A stretch of 64,000 bases of DNA from assembly GCF_000565075.1 (NCBI RefSeq), contig NZ_JDFG01000048.1:32649-96648 (forward strand), written 5' to 3'. The number at the start of each line of letters is the position of its first letter. The stretch's first letter is position 1. The notes under the pieces were generated by a model. That model had not been told where the DNA came from. It did no database searches and worked only from the letters and a program-made list of their open reading frames with translations. This stretch comes from Atopobium sp. BS2 (GTDB taxonomy: Bacteria; Actinomycetota; Coriobacteriia; Coriobacteriales; Atopobiaceae). Of the stretch, positions 46,545 through 54,926 are shown piece after piece. A program made the translations under genes and the position numbers.

Positions 46545-47531
46545 ATGAGTCAAGACACCACTAAAAAGAGTGGTACAAAAAGAAAAACAACGCCCACCAA
46601 GCGTTCCGTTGAGCCTCTTAAAGAGACTACCGCGGAGCATGCCTCTGGTGCTCTCAAAATATTTTCAACTAAAAAGGCCGAGAAACCCCAGGTAACTGAG
46701 AAATCTCAATCTGATCAGAAGTCGGCCGTGGCAAAGAAATCTGTGGCGGCTCCAAAAGATACAGCGTTGTCAGAGGGCACGGCGCCATCAAAACAAACAT
46801 CTTCTCAGGAGAGTTCCAAGGACATTAAGTCTAAAAGAACTGTTCAAGTCAAGAGAATTGATAGGACTCAGAAGTCCGAGCGTGACCAGAAATCTGAGCG
46901 CGGACAAAAGTCCGAGCGCGGTCAGAAGACTGAGCGCGAACAGAAGACTGAAAGAACCAATAAACCGCAGTTCAGTGTGGCTTCTCTGGTAGAGCTTAAA
47001 GACAACGCACTTGATTTTGCGCGTAACCACACCAAGCTTGTCGTTTTTCTCGGCGTTGTAATCTTCCTGCTTGTGGGCTTGTATCCGCCAATTCGTGGCT
47101 ACTACCACGCTGTTCGCGAGCATGACGAGTTGCTGTTAAATCAGCAGAAGCTCGAGGAAGATCAAAAACGTCTTGAGTCCGAGGTTCAGGGTCTGCAGAC
47201 AAAAGAGGGCATCATAGATGAGGCCCATAAGCAGGGCTTGGTTTCTGGCGGCGAGGAATCTGCGCGCGTAGAGGGCCTTGATAAAAAGAAGGACGAGAAT
47301 ACCGTTCAGCACCCTGATTATCCGTGGTACATCAAGGTGGGAGACTTTATTTTTGGATTTACACCAGGCGATTCCGGCAATACTGAGGCTCCTAAGAGCG
47401 CAAACTCCGACGATTCTACGTCTGCGTCTGCTCCAGGAGAGTCTCGCGAGCAGAAGAACTCCGGAGAAGGCGGATCTTCTGAGGGGTCCGGCGCCGACAA
47501 TTCAAAGTCTGATAGTGGGAACTCACAATAA
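46545..47531 (+). CDS. FtsB/DivIC-like septum-formation protein with long basic N-terminus
   Basis: About 328 aa from ATG 46545 (alternatives 46533, 46542). Residues 1-145 are Lys/Ser-rich and contain a short tandem (QKSER/QKTER five times). One membrane helix follows (TKLVVFLGVVIFLLVGLYPP), then a coiled coil (EHDELLLNQQKLEEDQKRLE), the FtsB/DivIC layout, and a Ser/Gly-rich tail. The sequence HPDYPWYIKVGDFIFGF sits where the DivIC core ends. It should join the divisome. It overlaps ppx by one base (TAATG), a neighbour pair frequent in actinobacteria. Confidence 0.82.
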   Translation: MSQDTTKKSGTKRKTTPTKRSVEPLKETTAEHASGALKIFSTKKAEKPQVTEKSQSDQKSAVAKKSVAAPKDTALSEGTAPSKQTSSQESSKDIKSKRTVQVKRIDRTQKSERDQKSERGQKSERGQKTEREQKTERTNKPQFSVASLVELKDNALDFARNHTKLVVFLGVVIFLLVGLYPPIRGYYHAVREHDELLLNQQKLEEDQKRLESEVQGLQTKEGIIDEAHKQGLVSGGEESARVEGLDKKKDENTVQHPDYPWYIKVGDFIFGFTPGDSGNTEAPKSANSDDSTSASAPGESREQKNSGEGGSSEGSGADNSKSDSGNSQ

Positions 47532-48568
47532 TGCTTCTAGCTGCAATTGATATTGGAACCGTAACTGCTCGACTTGCGCTTGCGCAGGTAGAGGACGGTC
47601 GCGTCATTCGCATGGCCAAATACACCGAGATTGTCAATTTGGGCGAGGGTGTTGATAAGACAAAGCGCCTGCTACCTGAGGCAATTCACCGTTGCGTTGG
47701 CTGCGTTTCTTCCTACGTTGATTACGCGAGAAAAGAGGGTGCTGAGGCGGTTGTGTGCACGCTCACAAGCGCTGCTCGCGATGCAGAAAATGCGCCTGAC
47801 CTGGGAATGGGTCTAGCTTCGCTGGGACTTGAACCCATGATTATTCCAGGTGAAATTGAAGGTGCGCTCACATTTCTGGGTGTCTCTCACGATTTTGAGA
47901 ATCATCGCATTCTTGTTGCCGACAGCGGTGGCGGCTCAACTGAGCTGGTCGTTGGCACGCTGGCAGGCCAGCCTGCGGCCCAAGGCGCAGGTCAGCAGCT
48001 TGGAGGCCAGCAGCTCGAGGGGCAGCAGCTCGACATCAACTTTGTCGAGTCCGTTGACCTTGGTTGCAGACGCCTGACCGAGCGCTTTAACCTGTCGTCA
48101 GATCACCCTTCAGCTGAGGACATTGATGGGGCTCACAAAATGGCGGCTCAGATGATGTCTGAGGCCATTGGGCGAGCTCAGCAGCAGTGTGCAGCGCCTG
48201 AGCTTTTAGTGGGTGTTGGAGGAACCGCAACCAGCCTCATTGCCATCAGGGACCACCTTGACCCGTACGACCCGTCAAAGGTGCACCTCAACCACATCTC
48301 GCTTGACGAGGTGTTTCAGATAGAGGGGCTTCTCGCCAGCAAAACGCTAAAGGAGCGAGAAGACATAACGGGACTTCAGGCAAAGCGCGCACCCGTTATG
48401 CTTGCGGGAACTATTTTGCTTGCAGAATTGATGAAAAATTCGGGCTTTAAACACCTGGTAGTAAGCGAAAGTGACCTGCTCTTTGGTCTGGTGATAACCG
48501 CGGCTGCCGTTCACCAGGGAAAGCAGTCGCCTGTGATTTGGCAGCCAATTTTGCGCCCGCTGAATTAA
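47531..48568 (+). CDS. ppx: Ppx/GppA-family phosphatase
   Basis: 345 aa. ASKHA fold exopolyphosphatase/pppGpp phosphatase: AAIDIGTVTARLALAQV, TSAARDAENA, IPGEIEGALTFLGV, VADSGGGSTELVVG, and VGVGGTATSLIAI. An insert of QQLGG/QQLEG repeats (about residues 156-172) lies in a loop. ATG 47531 overlaps the previous stop. One recurrent motif (48330). It trims polyphosphate or (p)ppGpp. Confidence 0.92.
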   Translation: MLLAAIDIGTVTARLALAQVEDGRVIRMAKYTEIVNLGEGVDKTKRLLPEAIHRCVGCVSSYVDYARKEGAEAVVCTLTSAARDAENAPDLGMGLASLGLEPMIIPGEIEGALTFLGVSHDFENHRILVADSGGGSTELVVGTLAGQPAAQGAGQQLGGQQLEGQQLDINFVESVDLGCRRLTERFNLSSDHPSAEDIDGAHKMAAQMMSEAIGRAQQQCAAPELLVGVGGTATSLIAIRDHLDPYDPSKVHLNHISLDEVFQIEGLLASKTLKEREDITGLQAKRAPVMLAGTILLAELMKNSGFKHLVVSESDLLFGLVITAAAVHQGKQSPVIWQPILRPLN

Positions 48569-48597
48569 AAGTAGTGGCATAATAGCTAAACATATCC

Positions 48598-48682
48598 GGG
48601 GGCGTGGCGGAATTGGCAGACGCAGGGGACTTAAAATCCCTCGACTTCGGTCTTGCGGGTTCGAGTCCCGCCGCCCCTACCA
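48598..48682 (+). tRNA. tRNA-Leu(TAA)
   Basis: Long variable arm (CTCGACTTCGGTCTT region), anticodon TAA in ACTTAAAAT, T-loop GGTTCGAGTCC, encoded CCA. 85 nt. Its 3' side borders the accessory island. Confidence 0.95.
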
Positions 48683-48930
48683 CTTTTGTTGCAGAATAAA
48701 TAGCCTTTTAGCTGCGTATATTCAGAAAATATTTAAGTATCAGGCGTTTTTGAGCGTGAAGAGTATATAGCTCTTGACCTGGTAGAACTTAGCCCATCAG
48801 TTGGCTCAGGGGACAAAAGTGGGACAAAAAGTGTGTTGTTGAGTTTTGATAATTCGCTTTACAGAGGTCTGTGCAATGTTAGGATTATTGGCAATGATAC
48901 GTCTCACTGACATTCTACGGAACCGAGACC

Positions 48931-48966
48931 AAAAAGCGGCTGCCATCGTGTAACCGCTTTTTTCAT
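48931..48966 (+). terminator. Terminator in the post-tRNA-Leu region
   Basis: AAAAAGCGG and CCGCTTTTTT arms around about 13 bases, T-run on the right. Just upstream is GGGACAAAAGTGGGACAAAA (about 48809), a direct duplication that may mark an old integration end. Confidence 0.6.
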
Positions 48967-48977
48967 AAGAAGAAGCT

Positions 48978-49112
48978 ATGAAAAAGCCTTTTCTTTCTAT
49001 TGATCAGCAAATAGAACTCTCAAATTCAAGAGGTGTTATAACAGATAAAAAGTCAGATAACTCCTATTCTGTTCTCCTTCAGAAACTTGTATACTACTTG
49101 TCTTGTACCTAA
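48978..49112 (+). pseudogene. Truncated Abi_2 (AbiD/F) family abortive-infection gene
   Basis: 44 codons from ATG 48978, beginning MKKPFLSIDQQIELSNSRG. This corresponds to the N-terminus of Abi_2 proteins (KPFLTxDEQIxLLKSRGxxI). The frame ends after 44 codons at TAA 49110, whereas intact members have about 300 residues; the rest is not found nearby. A remnant of a phage-defence gene next to tRNA-Leu. Confidence 0.6.
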
Positions 49113-49151
49113 CGTATGCATGACTAATTTCTTACTCATTTCGGAGGACCT

Positions 49152-50891
49152 ATGTCATTTGAGACAGGAGTTTTTCCGGTTTTAGTTTCTGAGGGCGCAG
49201 CTGCAGAGTCACTATCTCCCCAGGTCAGGGGAGGACTCAATGCGTCGTCTGCTACACCTCTTCATGTGCAACTGTCAGATTTGATGCGCGTCAAAATTCT
49301 GTCAGAAGACTGGAAGGCAGGAACGTATATTCCGTCTGAAGCCGAATTTATGGCGCAGTACGGCGTGAGCAGAGGAACCATCAGAAAAGCTATTCAATCC
49401 CTGGTCAAAGAGGGTTTGTTGCTTACTCAAAAGGGTCGAGCAACACAGGTTATCTCTAACACCGTTCGTCATGCGGCAGGAAATACCGTACTTTCATTTG
49501 CAGCCGCACTCAGAGATGGTGGCTTTGAGTATCGAACTGAAGTCCTGTTTAAGCAGGTGGTTCCTGCAGATCAAGCCGTTGCCGAGCACCTGGAGATTCC
49601 CATTGGCTCTGACGTACTCTTTTTGCGTCGCGTTAGGAGTGTCTCGGATAGGCCGGTGGTATGCCAGGAATCGTGGTCTAACCTGCTTGTTTGTCCTCAG
49701 CTTGAAGAGGCAGACTTTGAGAATGAGTCGCTCTTTGACGCGGTCGAAAGAACTTCTCAAAAAGAGATTGCGCGCTCTCGCATGCGCTATCAGTCGCAAA
49801 TTGCAGGTAAAGACCATGCCGACTACCTGCAGTGTTCTCCAAATGAGGCTTTGCTTGTACTTGAGCAGGTAATCGAGCTGTCCGACGGTAATTGCATTGA
49901 GTGGAGCCAGACTTGGCTTGCCCCGCATCAGAGTGTTGTTGGCGTATCTGAGCAGGTAGATGGCTCTATTGGGCCTCTGGACATCTCTTCTGTTCGCCAG
50001 TCAGAGCACGTGGGTGCATCGCTGACTTCTCCAGAAATAGACTCTGATCAGCGAAAACAGCTTGAACTTGATTTGCACCACGAGGCGCTGGCAGTGCGTC
50101 GAGGCATTATCGAGCTGGCACATCGCTACAGCTCAACGCCATTTCACATTGGCGGCGCGTGTTCTGTAGCAGACATAGTCTCCGTGCTTTTGAACAAGGT
50201 TATGCAGGTAGGCCACAGGGATTGCGAGTGGGAACTCAGAGACCGCTTGATTCTCTCTAAGGCTCACACATCGCTGGCTTTGTTCCCAGCTCTTCTACGT
50301 GCAGAAATGATCTCTCAAGAGGATATTGACCGCGGGGTCTTTGGACCCGATGCCGTACTCTTTAAGCATCCACTGCGAGACCCTCAGCGTGGCTTTGAAA
50401 TTTCTGGTGGCAGCCTTGGCATGGGCTTGGGCTATGCCGCTGGCCTGGGGTTAAGCCTTCGTAGAAAAGATCTCCCTTCTCGCGTTTTTTGTATTTTGGG
50501 TGACGGCGAGTGTGACGAGGGCTCCATTTGGGAGAGCGCCGCGTTTATCGGCCACAATCAGCTTTCCAACGTCACGGTCATTGTTGACCAGAATCGCATG
50601 CAACTGGACGGCCCTTGCGCGTCCATTTTGGACACCGGTTCAATTGCAAGAAAGTTTGATGCGTTTGGTTTTGAGTCTGTCGAGGTAGACGGACATGATG
50701 TGCTTGCACTGTACGACGCATTAAAGCAGCAAACTTCCAGGCCTCGTGCGATTATCGCGCATACCATCAAGGGCAAGGGACTTTCATTTGCCGAGAATAA
50801 CGTTTCGTTCCACGACGCGTGCGTGACGGACGACCTCTATGAACAGGCATTGCTTGATCTGAAAGTCGCAGAGGAGGCATGCTCATGTTAG
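49152..50891 (+). CDS. GntR/UTRA regulator fused to transketolase N-terminal (TPP) subunit
   Basis: 579 aa, one continuous frame. Residues about 30-100 are a GntR winged helix (PLHVQLSDLMRVKI, YIPSEAEFMAQYGVSRGTIR, LVKEGLLLTQKGRATQV); about 115-265 a UTRA effector-binding domain (FAAALRDGGFEYRTEV, LFLRRVRSVSDRPVVCQESW, EWSQTWLAPH); a linker; then 308-575 the TPP-binding half of a transketolase (IIELAHRYSSTPFHIGGA, SKAHTSLALFPAL, GSLGMGLGYAAG, cofactor motif ILGDGECDEGSIWE...VDQNR, IAHTIKGKG). Start ATG 49152 with CGGAGGA upstream. It overlaps the partner subunit by 13 bp. A fusion of transcription factor and metabolic enzyme is very unusual. Confidence 0.9.
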   Translation: MSFETGVFPVLVSEGAAAESLSPQVRGGLNASSATPLHVQLSDLMRVKILSEDWKAGTYIPSEAEFMAQYGVSRGTIRKAIQSLVKEGLLLTQKGRATQVISNTVRHAAGNTVLSFAAALRDGGFEYRTEVLFKQVVPADQAVAEHLEIPIGSDVLFLRRVRSVSDRPVVCQESWSNLLVCPQLEEADFENESLFDAVERTSQKEIARSRMRYQSQIAGKDHADYLQCSPNEALLVLEQVIELSDGNCIEWSQTWLAPHQSVVGVSEQVDGSIGPLDISSVRQSEHVGASLTSPEIDSDQRKQLELDLHHEALAVRRGIIELAHRYSSTPFHIGGACSVADIVSVLLNKVMQVGHRDCEWELRDRLILSKAHTSLALFPALLRAEMISQEDIDRGVFGPDAVLFKHPLRDPQRGFEISGGSLGMGLGYAAGLGLSLRRKDLPSRVFCILGDGECDEGSIWESAAFIGHNQLSNVTVIVDQNRMQLDGPCASILDTGSIARKFDAFGFESVEVDGHDVLALYDALKQQTSRPRAIIAHTIKGKGLSFAENNVSFHDACVTDDLYEQALLDLKVAEEACSC

Positions 50892-52015
50892 ATACATCTT
50901 TGCAGCCATCGTGCATTTCGGCTGAAGAGTCGCAGATGCTTGCGGGTATGAATACAAAGGAAGTGTTCGGCTGGGTTATGGGTAAGCTTGCCGAGGATGA
51001 CGAGCTGCTGACTGTTGCCGTTGCCGACTATGGTCGTCGTTTGAACCTAGATCGCTTTCGAGAGCTTCGACCAGACGGCTACATCCAGTGTGGAATTGCA
51101 GAGCAGAACCTTATTGAAGTGGCGTCTGCCTGTGCAAATGAAGGTTTCCACGTTTTTGCGCCGTGCTATGCCACGTTTGTGACCTCACGAACGCTCGACC
51201 AGATTCGAGTCAACCTTGGCATGATGAAGTCGCCCGTGGTGCTTGTAGGTGTTGCTGCTGGCTGCGAATCCGCAGCTACAGGCCCATCTCACATGGCTGT
51301 GGAGGACATTGCGATTACCAGGACCATCCCGGGGCTTTCCGTGCTCAATCCGATCGATAATGCCCAGCTTGCGGCCACGCTCATGGACCTCGCAAAGCAT
51401 CCCCGACCAGCTTACGTGCGTATGACCTCGTGTGATGGCGTCAATCTGCATCCAGATGGTTACGTTTTTGATGCGTCCGGTGTCGAGAAACTCTTTGAGT
51501 CGGCTTGCGCGGTGGGTGCGGCGGGGACATTTGAAGTCGCAGACGGCGCAGCGACGCCCGAAGCAGCGGCTGCTGAAGCCTCAACTGAAGTCACGACCGT
51601 CACTCAGCCGAGGCGTGTGACCGTTCTTACAACAGGTGCGATAACCAGCCGAGTTGTTGAGGCAGCTCAGAGAGCTGCAGGGCAGATTACCTCAGTGCAG
51701 GTGGCTGCTGAGCAAGCCGCTGCCGCGCAGACAAACATCGAGGTTTACGGTGTGTCGAATATCAGGCCACTTGACGCTTCTCTGACGCAAATCTGTCAGA
51801 ACTCTGACGTGATTATTACGGTTGAAGAGCACAGCATTTTGGGTGGATTTGGCAGCGCCGTTCTCGAGCAGCTTAGCGCATCAGGCACATGTCCGCAGGT
51901 AATACGTTTAGGCATGCCCGATACGTATTTGGAGGCAGATGTTCACCACAACATTCTTGCGCGTGCTGGACTATCGGTTGAGAGTCTACAAGAGGTCCTT
52001 CTCGCCAACTGTTAA
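50879..52015 (+). CDS. Transketolase C-terminal subunit
   Basis: 378 aa. Pyrimidine-binding and C-terminal domains of a split transketolase: VAVADYGRRLNLDRFRE, QCGIAEQNLIEVASACA (catalytic Glu for TPP), FAPCYATFVTSRTLDQIR, SHMAVEDIAITRTIPG, and the C-terminal part (VITVEEHSILGGFGSAV). About 60 residues longer than usual, owing to an Ala/Thr/Glu-rich insert near 205-245. Overlaps the fused subunit, which gives coupling and equal stoichiometry. One recurrent motif near the end (51999). Confidence 0.92.
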   Translation: MLMLDTSLQPSCISAEESQMLAGMNTKEVFGWVMGKLAEDDELLTVAVADYGRRLNLDRFRELRPDGYIQCGIAEQNLIEVASACANEGFHVFAPCYATFVTSRTLDQIRVNLGMMKSPVVLVGVAAGCESAATGPSHMAVEDIAITRTIPGLSVLNPIDNAQLAATLMDLAKHPRPAYVRMTSCDGVNLHPDGYVFDASGVEKLFESACAVGAAGTFEVADGAATPEAAAAEASTEVTTVTQPRRVTVLTTGAITSRVVEAAQRAAGQITSVQVAAEQAAAAQTNIEVYGVSNIRPLDASLTQICQNSDVIITVEEHSILGGFGSAVLEQLSASGTCPQVIRLGMPDTYLEADVHHNILARAGLSVESLQEVLLANC

Positions 52016-52132
52016 ATCAACTGATCAAATCCGGGAAGTCTTTTGTATACTCGCTTGATGATTTAACATTCCAAGAACGGACGAATAACTTTTGAGAGCT
52101 CGACAATTTTCATATTGAAAGTCTTTATTTAA

Positions 52133-52801
52133 TTAGCCCTCATGAAGATAGTGAGTTAGTTGGAACTGTCCCTTGCCCATTGAGATGATGAACAAGGGAT
52201 CGTCCCCATGTTCTTGATTGATTATTTTTTCAACTTCTTGATTTGTAGTAATGTGGCCGATTCCATTATTCCAGGTGACATGCCAGTCACAGTAAAGGAC
52301 TGATTTTTCAGGTTCTTGCGGAGGTGTATAAATCCCACCAATTTTTTCTCCCTCGCAAATGAGTGATGGCATTGAATAGAACCACACATCATCTGAATAT
52401 TCATTAGCAAAAGTCATACATGCAATTTGAGTCTCAGGATTAGGGGTGTCACATTGAACCCATTTAATACTTGGAGGGTTAAAGCTCCCAGTAAAAAGAA
52501 TATATATAATCGATGCAGACATAGGTATTATCGCAATGGTTTGTAAAACGGTGTGTACAAGTTTTCTACTATAGTTTAAAGACTCAAAAAAGCTGCGAGA
52601 CGACACGATTAAAAAAATGACTATAGCCGCTAAAATAAAGCATACCATCCAGTGTCTAAAAAACAGTACTCCTAAAAAACACACTGGAGTGGGATATGTT
52701 ATGAACGAAATGAATTCATTTGCATAGAACAGCAGAAAGAGAGTTGCTAAATAAATGGCCGCTCTTAGTAAATGAACAAGGCGATTAGTCTTTGAAAGCA
52801 T
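52133..52801 (-). CDS. AT-rich membrane protein, paralogue A
   Basis: 222 aa. Three or four helices in the first ~110 residues (LLRAAIYLATLFLLFYANEF, YPTPVCFLGVLF, FILAAIVIFLIV), then a ~110-residue extracytoplasmic domain (CDTPNPETQIAC..., YTPPQEPEKSVLYCDWHVTW) with several Cys that could be disulfide-bonded. No family recognised. Shares the motif TPVxFLGxLF and overall layout with the upstream neighbour. Clearly more AT-rich than the surrounding chromosome. ATG 52801 behind GAGGTAATGAG. Confidence 0.75.
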   Translation of the reverse strand: MLSKTNRLVHLLRAAIYLATLFLLFYANEFISFITYPTPVCFLGVLFFRHWMVCFILAAIVIFLIVSSRSFFESLNYSRKLVHTVLQTIAIIPMSASIIYILFTGSFNPPSIKWVQCDTPNPETQIACMTFANEYSDDVWFYSMPSLICEGEKIGGIYTPPQEPEKSVLYCDWHVTWNNGIGHITTNQEVEKIINQEHGDDPLFIISMGKGQFQLTHYLHEG

Positions 52802-52849
52802 CTCATTACCTCATTCTGCAAGTTTGAGAAATAACATCAACTCATGATT

Positions 52850-53488
52850 TCATAGACGGATAAGATTTGTATGTATGGGATAAAAATTTTTTCTTGTTAG
52901 GGTTTCAACGGCATTTGAGTTTGTAGTTGTAATGTCGTATTGGTTATTTTCATGAACTAGTAGCCACTCAATATCTTTAGTTGGTACTGAGTCGCTATAT
53001 AACCTAATAGTTGCTATACTTTCTCCCAAGCCGAATGGAAAACGTAAAACATAAAAGTGGAGAGTTTCTTCTCCTCCAAAATCAAAATCCTCAAGTAAAA
53101 CAACTCTGGATAATGAAATTTCTCCAGTATTTACTACAGGTTTATAATCATTTTGACAGGAAAAGATGCAAGGAATGAATAAAAATAATGCTGCACAAAA
53201 AGCAACAGAGGTATTATAAACAGCAAATAGGTAAGTTGCTTTTTTAAAAAAAGTAACCATAGATTTTATTTTAGACAACAGTATTAGTGAAGTTATTAGA
53301 ATGAAAATAGACATAAGAAATAATGCCTGCGGTATTGTTAACAAAGTGCCAAGAAAGCTCACTGGAGTAATATAATCAAGTGAGAAGAAAGAGAAATTTG
53401 AGAAGAAGAAATAAACCACTGACAGGACGCAAATAACAAAATATACGAAGCAAATTACCGTGATAAAAAACCCTTTTGACCTGTCCAT
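52850..53488 (-). CDS. AT-rich membrane protein, paralogue B
   Basis: 212 aa. Same plan as its downstream neighbour: N-terminal helices (FFITVICFVYFVICVLSVVY, ITPVSFLGTLLTIPQALFLM), then an outside domain (SLSRVVLLEDFDFGGEETLH...). ATG 53488 behind AAAGGAT. The two genes are 48 bp apart, in tandem, and probably arose by duplication. No function can be assigned; the setting between a regulator-enzyme fusion and a holin remnant suggests accessory DNA. Confidence 0.75.
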   Translation of the reverse strand: MDRSKGFFITVICFVYFVICVLSVVYFFFSNFSFFSLDYITPVSFLGTLLTIPQALFLMSIFILITSLILLSKIKSMVTFFKKATYLFAVYNTSVAFCAALFLFIPCIFSCQNDYKPVVNTGEISLSRVVLLEDFDFGGEETLHFYVLRFPFGLGESIATIRLYSDSVPTKDIEWLLVHENNQYDITTTNSNAVETLTRKNFYPIHTNLIRL

Positions 53489-53534
53489 CGCGATATCCTT
53501 TTCTGTAGGCAGATAAAGACATTTCAGTAGAACG

Positions 53535-53750
53535 GTGATAACGAAAAAACTCCTTATTGTGGGAGTTGCTATACTTTCGGCGCTTTTTGACCTTCTCGCA
53601 AAAATCGGCCCTATTTCTATGGGTCAAATCACAATTATATTTTATATTGTCGAAGAAAGTATGTCTGCAATAAAAATCTTAAAGAAGCTTGGCATAAAAA
53701 CACCTGCTAGATTAGTTAAACTAATAAAAGAAAAACTTAATGACAAATAG
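53535..53750 (+). pseudogene. Phage holin fragment (C-terminal part)
   Basis: 71 codons from GTG 53535: KKLLIVGVAILSALFDLLAKIGPISMGQITIIFYIVEESMSAIKILKKLG (in pieces KKLLIVGVA, DLLAK, FYIVEESMSAIKILKKLG). This matches the second half of phage_holin_4 type (toxin-secretion/lysis) holins, which have about 130-140 residues. The first half is missing because the start of the membrane gene on the other strand occupies its place. A prophage relic next to tRNA-Glu. Confidence 0.55.
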
Positions 53751-53754
53751 CGTA

Positions 53755-53829
53755 TGGTGCCCCCAACGGGAATCGAACCCGTATTGCCGCCTTGAAAGGG
53801 CGATGTCCTAACCGTTAGACGATGGGGAC
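53755..53829 (-). tRNA. tRNA-Glu(TTC)
   Basis: Minus strand: acceptor GTCCCCA/TGGGGGC, anticodon TTC in CCCTTTCAAG, T-loop GGTTCGATTCC, encoded CCA. Right border of the AT-rich island. Confidence 0.96.
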
Positions 53830-53897
53830 GCGAAGAAAAAGTATAGCAAAGATGTTGCAGATTTCTAGGGCTAAACGACGCGATTTTGGGCTTTCAT

Positions 53898-54926
53898 CTA
53901 TTCTTCGTTTTCCCACCAGTCCAGTCCGGCCTTAAACGCGTAGTCGCGTGCGCTTTGAATCACGCCAGGTACCGACTCTGCCCACGAAATAAATTCCGGC
54001 ACGTCAGCGATAATCGCCTCGGCCTCGTGAACTGCGATAACATTCTCGGTAAACGTGTCAGGCGTGAAGTTGATCCTGCATGGAATGTAGAGATCAACAA
54101 AAGACGGCCTGAGCAGCGCATAAGCCGCTCCCTCGCCGAGGTTAACAAAACCTTTTAGTGCACGCTTTGCCGCGGGCATGCGATTCAACTTGAAGAACAG
54201 CAGCGTAAACGCCAGGCGCATCCAAGCATTTGACTGATATCCACAGCTCTCGTCCAGCTTATGGAGCCCCTCCTCGTCTTCCAGGCGAGCAAGAACATAT
54301 GCCAAGGTAAAACGCGCACCTAGCAAATCTGATGGCGAGAAAAACAAGAGGTCTTCGCAGGCTTTTTTGGAGAGCTTGAAGCAGGCACAATCAGTTGCTA
54401 CCTGGGCAATCTGTGCGTAGAGGCGCAAAAGCGGGCGGACTTCAGCGCAGCTCCAGGCATCACCGTGATTTTGCTTTGCTTGTTCCAACTTTGGCCTAAA
54501 GATTGGGTCAAATTCTTTTTGCAGGTCAAGCAGGTCGTTGAGGATTGCTGCAGGATGATTATTGGAGATTTGCGCCAGGATTCTCTGTGCTTCTAGGTTA
54601 ATACTTGTGCTGTTAAGAGCTTGGTTTTCAGTAATATTTGTCATCTGATTATGCAAGAAGTTAAGCAGATCCATCCGACTTGCAAAGAAGTCGGCGTCGG
54701 AATCAATTTCTTTAGTAATTCCAGCCTGATACTTGCCAATGACATTGACGTATTGAGCAAAAGCTTTTTCTTCTTCGTCAGCAATGAAGTCTTCAGGGGA
54801 AGCTTCCACTGCAAGCTTCAACTCGTAGAGAGCAGCTTCAGATACGATATTCTTTTCTCGTGCACACTTTGAGACCAGGCGGTCTACCTGCTCACTGACC
54901 ATATCGTTAGCGGAATGTTTAATCAC
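53898..54926 (-). CDS. TPR-like helical repeat protein, paralogue 2
   Basis: 342 aa from GTG 54926, overlapping the preceding stop (GTGA). Entirely helical and acidic, with spaced Ala/Leu/Tyr positions like tetratricopeptide repeats (VLARLEDEEGLHKLDESCG, WMRLAFTLLFFKLNRMPAAKRAL). It aligns with the upstream gene across the central part (RFTLAYxLAxLEDExxL). No membrane segment. Cytoplasmic scaffold of unknown role. One recurrent motif (54334). Confidence 0.75.
   Translation of the reverse strand: MIKHSANDMVSEQVDRLVSKCAREKNIVSEAALYELKLAVEASPEDFIADEEEKAFAQYVNVIGKYQAGITKEIDSDADFFASRMDLLNFLHNQMTNITENQALNSTSINLEAQRILAQISNNHPAAILNDLLDLQKEFDPIFRPKLEQAKQNHGDAWSCAEVRPLLRLYAQIAQVATDCACFKLSKKACEDLLFFSPSDLLGARFTLAYVLARLEDEEGLHKLDESCGYQSNAWMRLAFTLLFFKLNRMPAAKRALKGFVNLGEGAAYALLRPSFVDLYIPCRINFTPDTFTENVIAVHEAEAIIADVPEFISWAESVPGVIQSARDYAFKAGLDWWENEE

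Noticed and set aside
48800..48830. Integrase attachment site with proven att repeat
   Set aside because: GGGACAAAA duplication is suggestive only; no second copy of the tRNA-Leu 3' end was found in the window.
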